From contig JAACJM010000163.1 in assembly GCA_013368315.1 (NCBI GenBank), forward strand, positions 62,001 to 126,000: a DNA stretch of 64,000 nucleotides. The letters are read 5' to 3'. Position 1 is the stretch's first letter, and each line of letters starts with the position of its first letter. A program made the translations under genes and the position numbers. This DNA is from Tetrapyrgos nigripes. Taxonomy: Eukaryota > Basidiomycota > Agaricomycetes > Agaricales > Campanellaceae. This document shows positions 1-13,431 of the stretch, in pieces. The notes under the pieces were generated by a model. The model ran no database searches. It worked only from the letters and a program-made list of their open reading frames with translations, and was not told where the DNA came from.

Positions 1-3000
1 CCGAAAAGCAGGATATATGACATCTCTGTAGCTCTGAACATCTTCCCATGATTTCGGCCCCTTGACGACAGTCAGCAATGTTCGAAGATAGAACTGTTCA
101 CCGGCATTGGGAGGAACATAATACATGCGACCCAATGCAAAACCTCTCTCTCTTGGTTTCCAGTGCTTGCTATTCTTCCACACGAAGTGCTGAGGGAATT
201 CCTGGTAGGTGTACTTTCGCGCGACTTCACCAATTACTCGATCTGCGTTGGCTTTGAAGAAGGCTGTGAGCATGCTCTTCTCCTCCCGAATACATCCATG
301 AAGAGTGTCTGGGTGTTCATCAGGATTGAAACACACCAAATGCTGGCCTGGCAGGTGAACGGCAAGGCGAACAACGTTAGGCTGTTGGCCGTGCACGTCA
401 AAATGGAATATCCGCCAAAGTCCCTGTGAGGCTGAAAAATAACGACCCTCGATGAATTGCTTGATTTCGTCTACCTCGACAGCCAAGGTGCCTCGATCAG
501 GCCCTTTATTGATGTATTTTACTGTACATTTGACAGTTTTGAAAGACGTAGCGCATTCGACATTGATGTGGCAGCAGTACTTTGCTGAAAGGTAGGGGTT
601 ATATGGGACAATCCAGCGGTTATCGATTTTGTGGTGACCGACTTCGTATTCTCGTCCATCATCAGGTCTATGATAGAGTGGATACCCGTCCTGATCCATG
701 GATGTGCCAGATTGAAACGCCTTGGGAAAGTTCTTCGTGCATTTACCATTCTCCATGCACTGAGCCTGCGTGTTAAGGGCACTGCAAGGACCATGGATCA
801 TACACTTCTTCACCACCTCAAACAACACTGGCTCTGTTTCGGGATACAGCCATCTCGCCCAAATTGCAGTATCAATGGCTGAAGGACTGCGCAACTTATA
901 GTCGCGATGGAGAAAGATTAGCAGGTGCATATGGGGAAGTCCGCGTTTCTGAAATTTGATTGTGTAGACATAGCCTGCTAGAGGTCCAAATATCTGCCGG
1001 ACATCCTCTAATAATGCATCCCTTTTCAACCTGAAGACTCAAGTGACCAGATCAGGACAGTCCACTGCAGTCTGACCTGGAAGCAATTCCCTCACGATCT
1101 CGGGGCATGTTGGGTCTGCAGTCATGGTGAGGAAAATATCGCAATTGCCATAGCGTCCTGGTATCGCTGGTGCATGTGTCGTGGTCCACCAATGTATGAT
1201 GATGGAAGAATTTTATGCTGGCCAATGCTGTTGAGATCTGCATCTCGGGCAAGGGCATCCTCTAGTCCCTGATACAGCGACGCTCGGAGCTGGTCTTGAT
1301 GATTGCGTAGATAGTCCAGGCGGTTCTGATCTGCACTGGCCCATAAGTCCACTGCATAGCGTTGTAAATAGTGGAGAACTCGTTGCGACGTGGATGAAGC
1401 CGGAAAGAAGCATAGCAGGTCTGGGTAAGTCGACGTGGCTCCTCCTCCTCAGGTTGATGCAATCGAAGACCCCAATGCCACCCTGACTCACCTTGAGGAA
1501 ACAGAAGGACATAATGAAGCAGGGCATAAGCCGCATGTCCATCATTTATCTGCCGCAACCCTATTTCTCGCCGGAATTCTCCCTCTTCAATAACTTCTGG
1601 CCAAAGACTATCAGTAGCCTGGCTACCATTGTCAGGAACAATTGCTGCAACTTCATCAGCAGTGGGGAGATTGTAGCGCCGTCTATCCTGGCCTGGCATG
1701 ACTCATAGACAGATTGTATAGTCTGGTGCATCCTGGTGTTGTCGGAGAACTTCATAGGCATGCTGATAAATTTGAGAGTAGGGGTTGGCATTCTGGAGAA
1801 GGACCTGCAAGTTCTCCATGGTGTCACGTCGAAGATTACCGTTCCTATGCATTCGGTACTGGAGACCAACCTGAGGGTCGATAATGTAAAGCTGAGCATA
1901 TGACGGAGCAGTCCCTTCTCATGGTAGTAATGTTCCAGTCAGATGTTTTAATTCTCCATGTATTCTAAAAACAGGAGGTCCACACCCACGATGATTGATA
2001 CTGTCATCAACAGAAACACCAACAGACGTGAAAGCCAGCGCCGAATTGTATTGTGCAATGTTCTCCCAGAACTCTTTGGCTTGATGGTCACCAGCAGTGT
2101 AAGGCGATGCAGATAGTCCAGCGGCGGCTGTAGGAGAGGGAGACGAACTTGTCCATGCTTGCAGCACATGCCAAATTCCGGTGTGGCCAAAGGAGACCTG
2201 GACGTCTTTTCTTGGAGCCAATGGAGAGCACTGCAATGAATGCACACATAATCCATACGACCCAGGTCATGCTGTTGAACCGGCTCGATATAAGGGCGGC
2301 GTGCAGCACAGAACAGCCCAGTCGTGCCAATGAAGGGAGTATAGTCGGGATGGAAACCGTCACCTATAAATCATGTTTAGAAACCTTTATCAGAATGTAT
2401 TCAGACCAACATACCATCGTGTCGGGCCAGGTCATCATCATCATCGTCACTGAGAGCAGGTGGTGTGAGAGAGCAAGAACAGTGTTGAGGAGATCCTGTG
2501 AACAAAAGTGATTAGCTCCTCAATAAGTTTACAGTTGCAATAAAAACAGACCTTGGCGTCGCTGAGGTGCTGTTGCAGGGGGAGTCAATAGTCCATGGTT
2601 AACAGGTCCTCACGCCTGAGAAGGACCTGGTAACAGGTTAGTTGACAAACAAATATACCCTATGCAACTGTACAAACCTTGACCTTGAGCTGCAGACCTG
2701 GGATTCCAATTGTAGAGAGGGGTAGGTGTCGAAGGGGCTTTGGAGTGAAACATTCAGCTTGGGAGAAGAACAGAACACAACAGACAGACATACAGCCAGC
2801 TCTTTGCCTCCTCTCACGTTCACGGCAGGCATGCTGAGCTAAAGTTCTCCTGTCAAGTTGTTCCTGACCTAAAATAGTGTCGTCAATAAATATACAGCTA
2901 GAGAAGCGACATTACATACTATTTGAAGTGTTCTGTGTGGCAGGGGGAGTCTGTAACCCAATGCCATACCGAGTTTGATCAGCCTCGCGCACTCGTCTTC

Positions 3001-3535
3001 TCCGCTGGGCCTCTCGACGACAGGCTGATGGTGAACTGGAAGCATCTGATCTTGCCTGGGACTGCGCTGCTTTTTCTCTTTTGCGGTGGCGGTGTTGCGC
3101 AAGAGAACAGTTACTGACAGGTTGAAGTGGTGGTTGCTGAGAGGATGTTGAAAGCCCAGGTTGACGACGCTAAAATTGAAAATGAGCTGCGTTGCAAGAC
3201 AGTAGTACATATGTTCTACAACTCACGGAACTCGGAGTAGGAGTAGAAGGGCGCTGCTCAGCCCTTGCATCAACAAATGGAAACTACCAAGTGAAAGTCA
3301 GTCAATTTGCAGAAGCAGAAGGTAATATTAAGATGTACCTGTAGTGCAAAAGGATGTCCCTCTGAAGCCCTGTTATCTCTTGCGAAGATATTCTCATCAT
3401 GGACTGCTGTACGTCGTCGTCTAGGACTGGCATTGACATCCTTGTTGACTTGCATCTCACGGATAGAATGGTGAACGCGTTGTTGGTGCCTTCGTGGGGT
3501 ATTTAAGACGTCGTTGCTGAAATCAGCAGACCTGA
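1..3535 (-). pseudogene. Helitron Rep/helicase-like gene, broken, 5' part only
   Basis: Rolling-circle Helitron transposase; the Rep part nicks and joins DNA and a Pif1-type helicase follows in intact copies. Read on the minus strand, short 5' exons (about 3535-2500) are rich in Arg/Ser/Gln. The Helitron_like_N part runs from about 2360 to the left edge. At about 960-900 it reads KRGLPHMHLLIF, the HUH metal-binding motif of Helitron Rep. Other family-typical stretches are IGGPRHMHQRYQDAMAIA (about 1200-1140), YNLPTADEVAAIVPDN (about 1670-1620) and GRMYYVPPNAGEQFYLRTLL (about 135-75). The helicase half lies outside the window. Breaks: a TGA at 1703-1705 where Arg is expected (ICL*VMPGQD), a frame change near 2085 and another near 1330-1360. 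The first exons are a guess; the Rep core is secure. No Helitron terminus is seen. Confidence 0.88.
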
Positions 3536-3539
3536 AAAC

Positions 3540-6220
3540 ATAATGTTAGCCTGATATGCTCGAAAAGAGTATGCACATACATACATGTATTCACGGTCAT
3601 GGAAGAAGTTGCATGAACGCGTACCAAGATTGACCACAGCAACGCGTCATGCACCTGAAAGTTCAAGAACCCTGGAGTATGAACCCGACTGGCGTCTCCT
3701 TCTTCTTTTGATTTACAGTCACACATAGTTAGTAGATGAAAAGGACCATATTATTCTATATATATTAATCTAAAAGTCACAAAAAAGAATGACACGGGAA
3801 TAAGGATGATTGACAACTCAAAGTTTGGCTCCGAGAGGATAAAGCAGCCATAATGGCAAGTGCATGTGCAGAGATCCTCGCTTCTGGGACAAACTATCAG
3901 AAAACTACCACAAAGAACGCAACATCAAACGCACAATTATAAGAGGCCTCTCAAATGTGTCCACTACCGGTACCAGAGCTGGCGGAGTACCATCCATATC
4001 GTTTGACGCGTGCCTGTGGGGTAGGAGAGGCTCCTTCGAGGCCTGACTGTATGTGTATTTCGGCAAGTATTTTGTTTGAGCGGATGACCTATCACAACGT
4101 TCAGTGTATGCAAAGAACAGTATATTTTAACTCACATTGATGATGGTAGCAGAAAATGAAGAGGACGTAGTCAGTAAGCGTCGGCCGCAGGCTTCTTGAG
4201 ACTTCATCCTGCAAGCGAAGGAATATTCGAGAATCTTGAGGAATTCTATTTGCAACAGTCGGGAGATAGACGCAAATTTTATCTGCAACGGCCAGGAGAT
4301 AGAAGCAAATTCTATCTCCACAGCACTGAAACAAATTCAAGTGCTGGTAAGGAAGGCGAGACAGTGAAGACTGTCGAAGTTTGAGAGAAACATGGAAAAG
4401 ATGACCAATCCGTTGACATGCACACTGTATAGTGCAACAACGGCGCTGAAGTGTTCCACATCTGGAAAACGGTCCTCGGATAGTGAGCCGAATATTACCG
4501 GAAATTTCGGATAAAGTTTGAGTAATTATTCATGTTAATCAGATTTTCTGTGTTACCCATTATTACCTGATATTCCGCGGTCCCCCGTGAACATTACCTG
4601 AACTTACCTGAACTTACCCATACTTTACTTGCAATTACTCTTAGGCTATCCACACATTTCCCCCTATTTACCACTACTACATCTCTCAGATATGCATGCA
4701 CGACATGAGAAATAACCACAGGAACAGAACATTACTATTGAGCAAGTACAATACAGACACATTTGAAACAGAGTAAACACTAGTAGTATGTTGTATTATG
4801 GCATTACCGTCACTGTGCTTTCATCGCCAGTTGCCATTGGTAGCAGTACGCACTGAAATCCAACCACAAATGCTGAAAACGTCGAAGCCTCAAGACACGG
4901 GCATGGAGCGATGCTGAGAGCTTCCATGCATCCAGCCACCAACCTGTGTAGACACCTATTCAGAATACAATCAAGGAAAAAATGACAATACTTAATGTAG
5001 TCACCATGAGAGCCCGAGAGACAGCACCAAACATGTTTCCTTGCCTTGGAGGACGCATCATGGTGCTGAAGCTGTTCAGAAAAAACAAACATGTTAAGAT
5101 GACAACGTGTCAGAGAAAACCAAGACGTACCAGCACCCAAAATATCAGTTCGTTGGGAATGAAGTCTTCCTAATGGTGCTGGGTTCACCAGGCCACCAAT
5201 CTCCGGCAGCTATGTTGCAACCCCACTGGGAGACATGCTTGCTATGTCTTTGACCTCTACGTTGACACTTAGGTCAGAAGGACATCAAGGGAAAAGCTGA
5301 AGTAATGCATGACAGCTCACCACGGCAGCACTATAATATAAGTTTGGTTCACAAAGATGCCGTCTTTTGACCTGATGTGGAGTTCGCAATTGCAAGAGTA
5401 GGAAGAAATATACTATGCCTGGCGAAATGAGCTGGTGTACATGCCAGAGGGTGAAAGAACAGTTGTAGTTCTGAGGACTTGAGGCCGTCAAGGATCATCA
5501 CTATGTGTTGGGAGAGGAGGAAGCGGAGGAGGCAAAGCGTTGACGACGTGGCAAAGAAAACCAACATTGATGATGTAAGGTCTGCAGCCGCAGTCACATG
5601 CTTCGGAGTTTGAATGGACTTGAAGGATTTTTGTATCGCGACTCGCGTCAGACTATGCCGCGTCGTCATCTTCACCATGCACATAACTGCAAACATCTTC
5701 AATCAGTTTAGTAAAATATTGCGCGAAGAAGTGTATTTGTGAGTCATTTGTAAAAATAGCGAATGTTGCCAATTCTACCAGGAAGATCATTCACATATAC
5801 TAACGTTCTGAGTTCTGACTGGATGAGGGAGAATGGCCACGTCCTTGATTGGTTCTTGACAAGTCCCCTTCATCACTTCCTAATGTTTTTCAAAGATGAC
5901 TATTCATCCTTTAACTTAATTTAATATTTGGTATACTTCTCATCCTCATCTCGTCTCTTAAGACTGAGTAGTAACAGATAACATTTGAATAATTATCTGT
6001 GAGGCGAAGAAGTGCCAAGAAATGTGTGTAGTATTAGCTCTGTTATTCGGGTTACCGGCAATTTCTGATAATTTACTGGTTCATTATCCGAAGACCGTTT
6101 TCCGGATGCAGTGGCAAGCTCCAAACTCAGCAATGACGCAAGTGGAACACTCAACGACCAATCAGAATGTACTCGCGGTTTATCAAGCACGAACAAACAG
6201 TCGTCTTTTGTAGTGTTGAT
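3540..6220. other. Intergenic, no gene recognised
   Basis: AT-rich DNA upstream of the Helitron relic. It holds a short 33-bp tandem repeat (4241-4322), a patch with repeated TTACCTGAACTTACC words near 4600, and minus-strand open stretches (about 4796-5188 and 5349-5702) that match no family I know. They could be 5' pieces of the Helitron or unrelated. No promoter or terminus could be fixed. Confidence 0.4.
4241..4322. repeat. 33-bp tandem repeat, 2.5 copies
   Basis: Units begin at 4241, 4274 and 4307. Each has an AATTYTATYTGCAAC-like start followed by a GGAGATAGA segment, and the third copy is partial and diverged. The period is a multiple of three, so the plus frame reads an 11-residue FYLQ..GDR.K motif, but no gene is evident around it. 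Confidence 0.75.
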
Positions 6221-6222
6221 AG

Positions 6223-6959
6223 ACCAAAGGCTTTCTAATTGAATATCGAAAATTGATAAACTTCATTTCTTCTGGGATTTTGGGTGGAACATTCATGGAT
6301 GGAGGCTTAGCTATTGCGATAGAGTTTCACTGTGATCTGGCTCTTCAACAGAAAATGAATACATTGGTGATTTGTCTCCCTCTACTTGTCACAAATATGG
6401 TGGCTACAGCCCTCATTGCATATAAAGCTTGGTAAGTGATAATTACAGCCAGGTATTCATAATGCACTCACCGAGGTAAAATCTGTAGGATTCATAATCA
6501 AACGATTGTGGCAACCAAGTTTTCAGGGCTCAGAAAATTTTACTCCTGCTGGTAGAGTCTGGAATGATTTACTCCATCATATGGGTGAGTAGCTCCTACC
6601 TGAGACTGCACTGTCATGAAAATTGCAGATGCTAATTTCATTTATTCATAGATCGCTTATATGACAATTACCCTGATTTACAACCCTAATCAAGTGACTT
6701 TTCAAGCTTATGCCAGTGCAATGCCTTGTGTAGTGGTATGTACTCACTGGCTGATGATTTCTTCCAGTATCCTTGACTGACATGCACCCAGGCTCTGTAT
6801 CCAGTTCTCATCATCCTAATGGTTGCACTTGAAAAATCCAAAGACGAGATTAAAATTGCAAATGAAATGTCTCTTTATCAGTCCATTAGGTTCACTTCAG
6901 CACTGCAGACCACCTCCCAAGCTCAGACCCAAGTAGTGGAGAGTCAAGTGGAGCATTGA
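6223..6959 (+). CDS. Basidiomycete multi-pass membrane protein, C-terminal part only
   Basis: Four exons join cleanly: about 6223-6431, 6527-6584, 6652-6735 and 6792-6959 (TGA). Introns have GTAAGT, GTGAGT and GTATGT donors and CAG/TAG acceptors. The product has several hydrophobic segments: MDGGLAIAIEF, LVICLPLLVTNMVATALIAY, then KILLLLVESGMIYSIIW in exon 2, and ALYPVLIILMVALEKS in exon 4. The LLLLVESG and YPVLIILMVAL.KS motifs are typical of a large family of basidiomycete seven-helix-like membrane proteins of unknown function. The reading frame opens just after a TAG at 6220-6222 and has no ATG at a sensible place, so the N-terminal helices are missing or lie in undetected 5' exons. No in-frame stop is seen. 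It stands among transposon relics, so it may be a truncated paralogue. Confidence 0.62.
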
Positions 6960-8497
6960 GTACCAGCTGGACATGGGAGCCAAAGCAGTAATGGGATCCC
7001 AAAAAGAGTGAATGATTACTGTTGCCAGTTCCATTTCCGCCACTGTGAAGTTCCAAAGGACAGAGGAGAAAACTTTTTCTTACTTTGCACCTTCAATGAA
7101 TTCTGATGAATCTTATCTTTGATCTTTGATAACTATTATGATGTTTGTCTCTTCACCACCATCCTCGGCCATCCAGATACCAACTCTACCAGTGTCCACC
7201 GCTCTCTCAGTGCCTATGACTCCATTCACAGACCCCTAGCCCCTTAGCCTACGACATCATGGAGCACTGCCAGATGAACAGACGTTAAACACCACACAGT
7301 TTCTGTCCCTTCAAGAAATTAACTCATGAACCATTCTTTTTCAATGATTAACACATGCGTATTTTATTTGTCTTTTCATCTTTCATCGATATCTGTGGTC
7401 TCCAGTGCTACTCTCTGTACTGTGCGTTTAACCCACTGACAATCTCTTGCGGCCAGCACGCATGTCATCATATTGAATAGCGTGCTGCCTTGAGGTGACC
7501 ATCTCTATGCCCAGCCCTTTATTGGCACAAGATTACTGGTACTGATACTAGTAGTTGCAGCAGAGGAGGAGTATGTACATACATACATGCATAGGCAATA
7601 GTAATGTCATGGCCAGATGACATTAAACAATGAAGGATAATAATAATAACACAGTAGGTACATGGTACGGCAGACTATGGATTGGATACTGCAACTATGG
7701 ATACACAATTCGTGATTCAATGACAAAGATTAGGAGAACAAGTAATGTGGGAAAGCTACAACTGAAAAAGAGGAAGAAGAAAGAAAGAAGAAACTTATGG
7801 ATACATAAAGTGTATCATGTAGTGCCCAGAGTGCCTGGGCAACCCATGAGACAATGAGAAACACCTGTAGGCACCTGTTCACTAAAATACACCTCAAATG
7901 CCTGATCGGGCAGAAGGGCTATAAACCCAGTCATGGCAATTTCTGCTTAGCGAGTTCCAGTCAACGCACTGACCATCACCATTGTCCCTCCTCTTCCTAT
8001 TGTCCTGCTTTTTAGGCTGTAGATAGCTCAAGGACCTGTCATATCTTGTTTCCATTGATAAACCCCAATGATAATGCTCACATTACCTCTCCTTGTTACT
8101 CTTTGAGCTTGAAACTGAGTCACATCTGGTCATGTCACACTGCCAACCAACTGCCAACATGCATCAGCAGCAGTGCAAGCCTCCTTCTCGTGTCCCGCAC
8201 AAGTCAGAAACCTTTGTCATTGTCTACATTATCTCCAAAAAGGCCAGAAACCCTCAACCCTCAACATTGTCTACAGTATCACAAAACAACACCAGAAACA
8301 CTCCACAATTGTCTATGGTGTCTTGGAAAACAATCTTTTCTGAATTTGGTAGGACGACACAAAGTGCTAGTCACATTTGGTAGGACTAATGTAAGGGTCC
8401 TAGTGATAGAATTCAGTTTTGTTGCCCTTTGACAATGGTTAAAAGTTGTGGTGAGTGATTTCTTCCTTCATCTGTTCTCATTCCAATTCCCCCTGCC
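6960..8497. other. Intergenic, no gene recognised
   Basis: AT-rich single-copy-looking sequence between the membrane-protein relic and the Crypton-like gene. CG dinucleotides are strikingly scarce. Open stretches (about 7630-7857 plus and 8046-8432 plus) show no family motif. The 5' end of the Crypton-like element must lie here or further left, but no terminal repeat is visible. Confidence 0.4.
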
Positions 8498-11400
8498 ATG
8501 GCTGTCAGATGTCCTCAATTGGACAGTGGGTTTGAAGATATTGACCTTGGGCCAGGCATACCATTATTTGAGACTGACAAACTATATACTTTCACAGATC
8601 CTATAATTTCATCCACCTCATCAGCAGTGCTGTTGGATGGCTTTGAAAGACCCCCAAAAAGACACTGTACAAACCCTTCTCTGCTTTCCTCTACATTTTC
8701 TTCTCTAACTTCTCTATGTGGCAACTTCGACAGTGATGACGATGATTGCTCTGCACCCATGGCACTCATCTCCAACTTCCCTGGTCTCTCTGATTCCTTG
8801 GCACAGCCATCCACATCATCTTCTCATGAAGCTAACACATCCTCACTTCAACATCTGAGTGCAATTGATCAGGAGACACAAAACCCATCTGGCCATGCAG
8901 AACGGGAATAAGAAGAACAACTATATACAGCAAATTGGTCGATACACCACATTCACAATCTCAGACCAGGACCAGTGAGTAGCAGAGGACCCTCAACATG
9001 CTCATTTACACCCTGAGCCAATTACTGCTGCCAAGGTTGCCATTTTCTTGAAGTGGGAGGCCAGCAGACCTAAGGTGTGTACACTTTGTACATGTACAGT
9101 GACTTGTTTTGTCTGATCACTTTCCCTTGAACTAGGCACGAGGTGCAGCCAGTTCCACTGTTGGTCATGAATCAATCAGCCAAACTATTAGTGCTCTCGA
9201 AAATAACCAGAAGCAGCACCAGCACCTTGAAGAATATTGCAATTGCAAGACTCTCAGCTTTCCCTGTGCAATGATGAGCAAATCAAGCAATACAAAAAGA
9301 CAGCCAAACAAAATGCACACCAGTGAGTTCAGAATGCTGTGCAAATCAAGACAGCTGGCCCAGCCTCATGTATGTCATTCCTTTCTTCTATACCTTCTAT
9401 GTGTTAACTAATACTTTTGGTTTCAGCATCATAGACTGACACGCAGTACCATGACCTCAGCATTAACCAACTTCGAGGTTGACTCATGAAAGAAAAGCTG
9501 GCGAAAGTTTTTCAGGACCTCTGCATGATCAAGATGGCTTCAATCCTTGCCTTGCGCAGTGAGGCTGTATGCTCAATGTTGCTGTCAGATTTGGGGATTT
9601 GAGATCTGCCCATGCCTGAGATAGGTGTTGGTGCGTCAATCAAGGTATGTATTTTCCCCTTCACTATTGTATGTCTTTTTGACTGACCTTAATATTTTAC
9701 GCTGCTACCGCCTACCAAGAAAATGGCAAAGCCAACAAGGAGGGGCATCCTGAAGTCAGTGCTGCAGTACAACACCTGCACCCAGAAGCGTGTTGGATTG
9801 GTGGACTTGGGTGGTATTTCTATGGTCAATATCATCTGATCGAGAAGGCTCCACCATTGTTTTCCCCTGACTTTTCTCCTGGGGATACTGTTGGTGAATT
9901 TGGCTGAAGGGATTGGTGGGGAGTCAAACTCTTTCTGGGCAAACATGGTGACAAAACTGAAATATCTTATGAAAGTGAGTGCTTCATTCTGTCTTCTGTT
10001 CTTTGGCTTTTATATTGACATCTTGAAGATCACTACAAGCATGTTAAAAATGTATACAAGGCAAACGACATCCATATCAATACTGCAACCCATGGTGGAC
10101 ATCATTATGCTGCTGCCACTGTAGTTGTTCATCAAGCTCAACATGATGACATCAAGGCTTTGGGGCACTGGCAAAACAAGAAGGGTGCATACAAGAATTG
10201 TTATGAGCAAGGTTTACCAGTTGACGCTCTCCTCGCTGTTGCTGGTTTCAATGCCCAAAAGCCTGAAAGTTACAGCTGTCCAAGAAATGAGCTCTGTGAG
10301 TGTTTGTATCATCTATATTCTGACATGTTCTTAATTTGCTCTCAGAGCTGCCAAAACCTCTGCTTGCAGCACTATTCCCTTGGGTGGAAGAAGAGCAGAT
10401 GGCATTTCAACATTGATGTGACAAAGAGGGTCATGCATGTGAGGACTATTCTCTGGATCAGTTTCTCAACCTGCTTGTCTATCTCCAAATTGTCATACTT
10501 CAGGATGGTGCCATTTTGTTGTACAAACATCCTGATCTTGCTCTATGGACCCATCCACCATTCAACACTGACCTTTTCTGACAGATGGCTTCAGACTCAG
10601 CACACATTGTAGCAGAGGTGGAACTGTGCAGTTGGACCTACTTGCAAAACCTTCCTGACAACATGGCAGCAACTTTTCATGGCCTGATTTCCCATTCAAA
10701 TGTTATGATTGGACAGATGTTTGATCATTTCCAGAAGACTACCAATGACCTGAAGATGAGCTTGTCAACTTCAACATCAGATGCCCAGCATTCTTTGGCT
10801 TCCAAACCAGCCAAAAAGCAAAAGTGCAAAGGTATGTATTTTTTTTAAATCCTTCATGGCTTGGAAATCTAACTGGAGGAGCTTTAGTAGATCCTATTCC
10901 AATGCCTTCTATACCTGCCACCCAGAGCTATCTGCATCATTTTCGTCATTTCCCACCCTTTCCTATGACTCATTGCCTGCTCCTCTCTTGTCAATGACAG
11001 TCAATAATGATTTATCTGATAGGCCAGCACTTCTGGCATCTGTTCCACCAGAAGTTGTCCTTTCATTTCCAATAATCCCAGCTTCATCAGTTGCACCTCT
11101 AACATCAACTTCACTTGACACAATGGTCCCTATATCTTCCATCACAAATCCTGGAGTTTTTGTTGTGCCACCAGTCCCAGATAATGCAGCTTCCACTTCT
11201 GGCAGTCAACAGAAGCAGCAGCTTAAGGCAGTGCTTGAGCAGAAGTATGGGGAAGCAAAAGTCAATGCTCATGACTGGGACTTGATACCAGCAAATTGAA
11301 ATCAACCAGCAGAACTTCTTCCTCGGTACGAATATCAAAGGCCAGCAACATTGAAGGACTATTGGATAGAACGGCAGGAAGGTCTAAATGGGAAACTGTC

Positions 11401-11671
11401 TGTTCATGAGCTGGATGAGGGCTGGAGTCCATGTTGGAGGCGTAATTGCAGTGGTCTCAAGGCAGACATGTCTCGATACAAGAAGTTCCTGATGCTTGTG
11501 CAAGAACTCCAGGAGCAACTGAATTGGACCATAGATATGGTCTGGAAGTTCCTTCCCACCAAGAGCATTCCCCACCTTCAGACAGCAAGGATTTTTGTTG
11601 AGTGGCTTCAGAAGGGAGATGATGTCAATTTTAAGGAAGTGCTGCAGTCTACAAATTTGTATCATGGCTAG
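8498..11671 (+). pseudogene. Crypton-like tyrosine recombinase with Ndc10-like core and GCR1_C-like tail, broken
   Basis: The first open stretch (8498-8911) encodes a Ser/Thr/Asp-rich N-terminus. Next come pieces of a recombinase N-terminal domain: HPEPITAAKVAIFLKWE (near 9020) and TVGHESISQTISALEN (near 9160). The core follows: MPEIGVGASIK (9610), FSPDFSPGDTVGEF (9870), KALGHWQNKKGAYKNCY (10150) and PVDALLAVAGFNAQKPESY (10220), then ALFPWVEEEQ (10360). This order is that of fungal YR proteins with a DUF3504/Ndc10-like domain. The last exon (11300-11671) reads LKDYWIERQEGLNGKLSV.ELDE.W..WRR, a GCR1_C-type DNA-binding domain found in fungal Cryptons. In-frame TGA stops lie at 9600, 9905, 10414 and 10579; at least two sit where relatives have Arg. 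The box that is usually H..RPYAA reads HGGHHYAAA, so the catalytic Arg looks lost. Confidence 0.8.
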
Positions 11672-13211
11672 ATATATTGTACAGTTAAGATAGCAGTTAC
11701 TAAAACACAATGTAATAAACGAGCTTCAGTATGCCAACAGAACTACTTGCCATGCTTGCAGTGACCATGAAACTGAAACTGTTGACATGTTTCCAAATTG
11801 GGAACATTTTTGACCTTCTCACTTCACCTCCATCTTCTTACCCACCCAACCACACTTCTCTTACAATCAACCAGACCAGAACAAACTCATTTGCAGGCAA
11901 AGCTTGCCATCTTTACCCTCCATGGGACAAAACTCCATCCCTCTGTCACTTTTAATGGCCTGCTCTCAATGCTTTCCTGCCTCCATTCTTTATGACTTGT
12001 CCCTCTCCCCCAATATCTCCAGTACACTGTTGCCTTGGCTGGGTTATTCACTGGCACTATAAGCAGAGGAATGACATTTTGGATCCACCACCTTGATATT
12101 ATGGACTGCTTAATCCCTTCACTGAGTCTCACCTCACTTCACCTCATTCCCATGCTGCCTGCTCCTGCAGCAATCAATCTTGAATTTCTAAACCAGACAA
12201 TCACTTACAAGGCCCTTACCCCACATACTCCCTCCAAATGGTGTTGCAGCGTGTCATTGCCAAATCATCTGACTCACCATCCATTACCCATCATTCCAGA
12301 ACCTACCACCACCACCTTTTCCTTGATCCTTTTTGGCCAACACTACACATCTTCTCCCAAACAACCTGACAAAAGTCCATGGCATCATCATTGAGCCTCT
12401 CCCCTTCTCCAACTCTTACAATCAACAAGGCACTTCAGACAACAGCAGTGCATCTACCAGCACTGATAATAAAGCCAGTGAAGTCGAGATGTCCAATGCC
12501 ACTCAATCATCGTTGTCTTAAGCACTCCTCAACCACATCTGACTGTTAGGACAAGTTCAAGCAGTTTCGACACATTTTTTTGTGTGGATGGGTGTTGGGG
12601 CAGTTTTGGCATGGATGGATGAGCACCTGGCATCAGTGAGCATTTGGCAATGGATAGGGCATTGAAGGGTGTGTGCATTTGTTGGTGTGGATTGGCAAGT
12701 TGTCATCATACCCATCAGTGGGCATTGAGATATAGTACGAGACATGCTCCATCTCAACCCAACCCATCTACCCTTCAGCTCAAGTCTTGTATCAACCTGT
12801 ACCTGTAAGTTGACCAGCCCATACCTGCTGTCTCGTCTCTTTCTGTACCCATCCACTCTACATGCTGTTCCATTCCCTTGTCTCATCTCCTACTTGTCAA
12901 CCCATCCACACTCTTGTCTAGTCTCCCACCTGACAACCTATCCACACATCATCTACTCGTCTCTCTCGTACCATAGTTGATCCCATCAACATGTTGGTGG
13001 TGTGGATTTGAAGAAGGGCATTGGGAGTGGTGTGGGTAGGATGGGGTTTGGAGGGTGGCATTGATACCAGTTTGCCTGTGGTTGGGTGCTACACTGGCAT
13101 TACTTACTGCTCCTGTTGGTCAGACTGGTGCTGGAGCTTCAGTAATGAGTACCAGTAGATAGTATACATACTGTACAAGGTAGAGATAAACTATGACATT
13201 TTTGATTGTAC
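11672..13211. other. Low-complexity intergenic region, strand-asymmetric
   Basis: No gene is recognised. 11800-12000 and 12740-12990 are rich in C and T on the plus strand (CCATC, TCTC, CACC words). 12560-12740 and 13000-13090 are rich in G and T (GGTGTG, GGCATTG words). Short degenerate repeats around CCCATCC and its complement suggest old simple-sequence expansion. Open frames here have no stops only because of this composition. Confidence 0.4.
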
Positions 13212-13431
13212 CTAGTCTGAGTCAATCTCAATAACCATCTTTTCTACAAACTTGATCTCTGATTCATCTGTGTCTGCCTCAACAAACTCAATTTCCAAAT
13301 TGCCATCAGTCTTGTCATCATCTTCAGATGATCCCACTTCCTGAGATGGCTGAAGTAGGGCATTGAAATCATTCAGCTAACAATTTAATTAGTTCTCAGA
13401 GGAAGCAACAATTTTGGAACTCTACGGCTTA

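Noticed and set aside
2149..2511. Plus-strand open frame over the Helitron relic
   Set aside because: The minus-strand reading matches Helitron_like_N; the plus frame has no motif.
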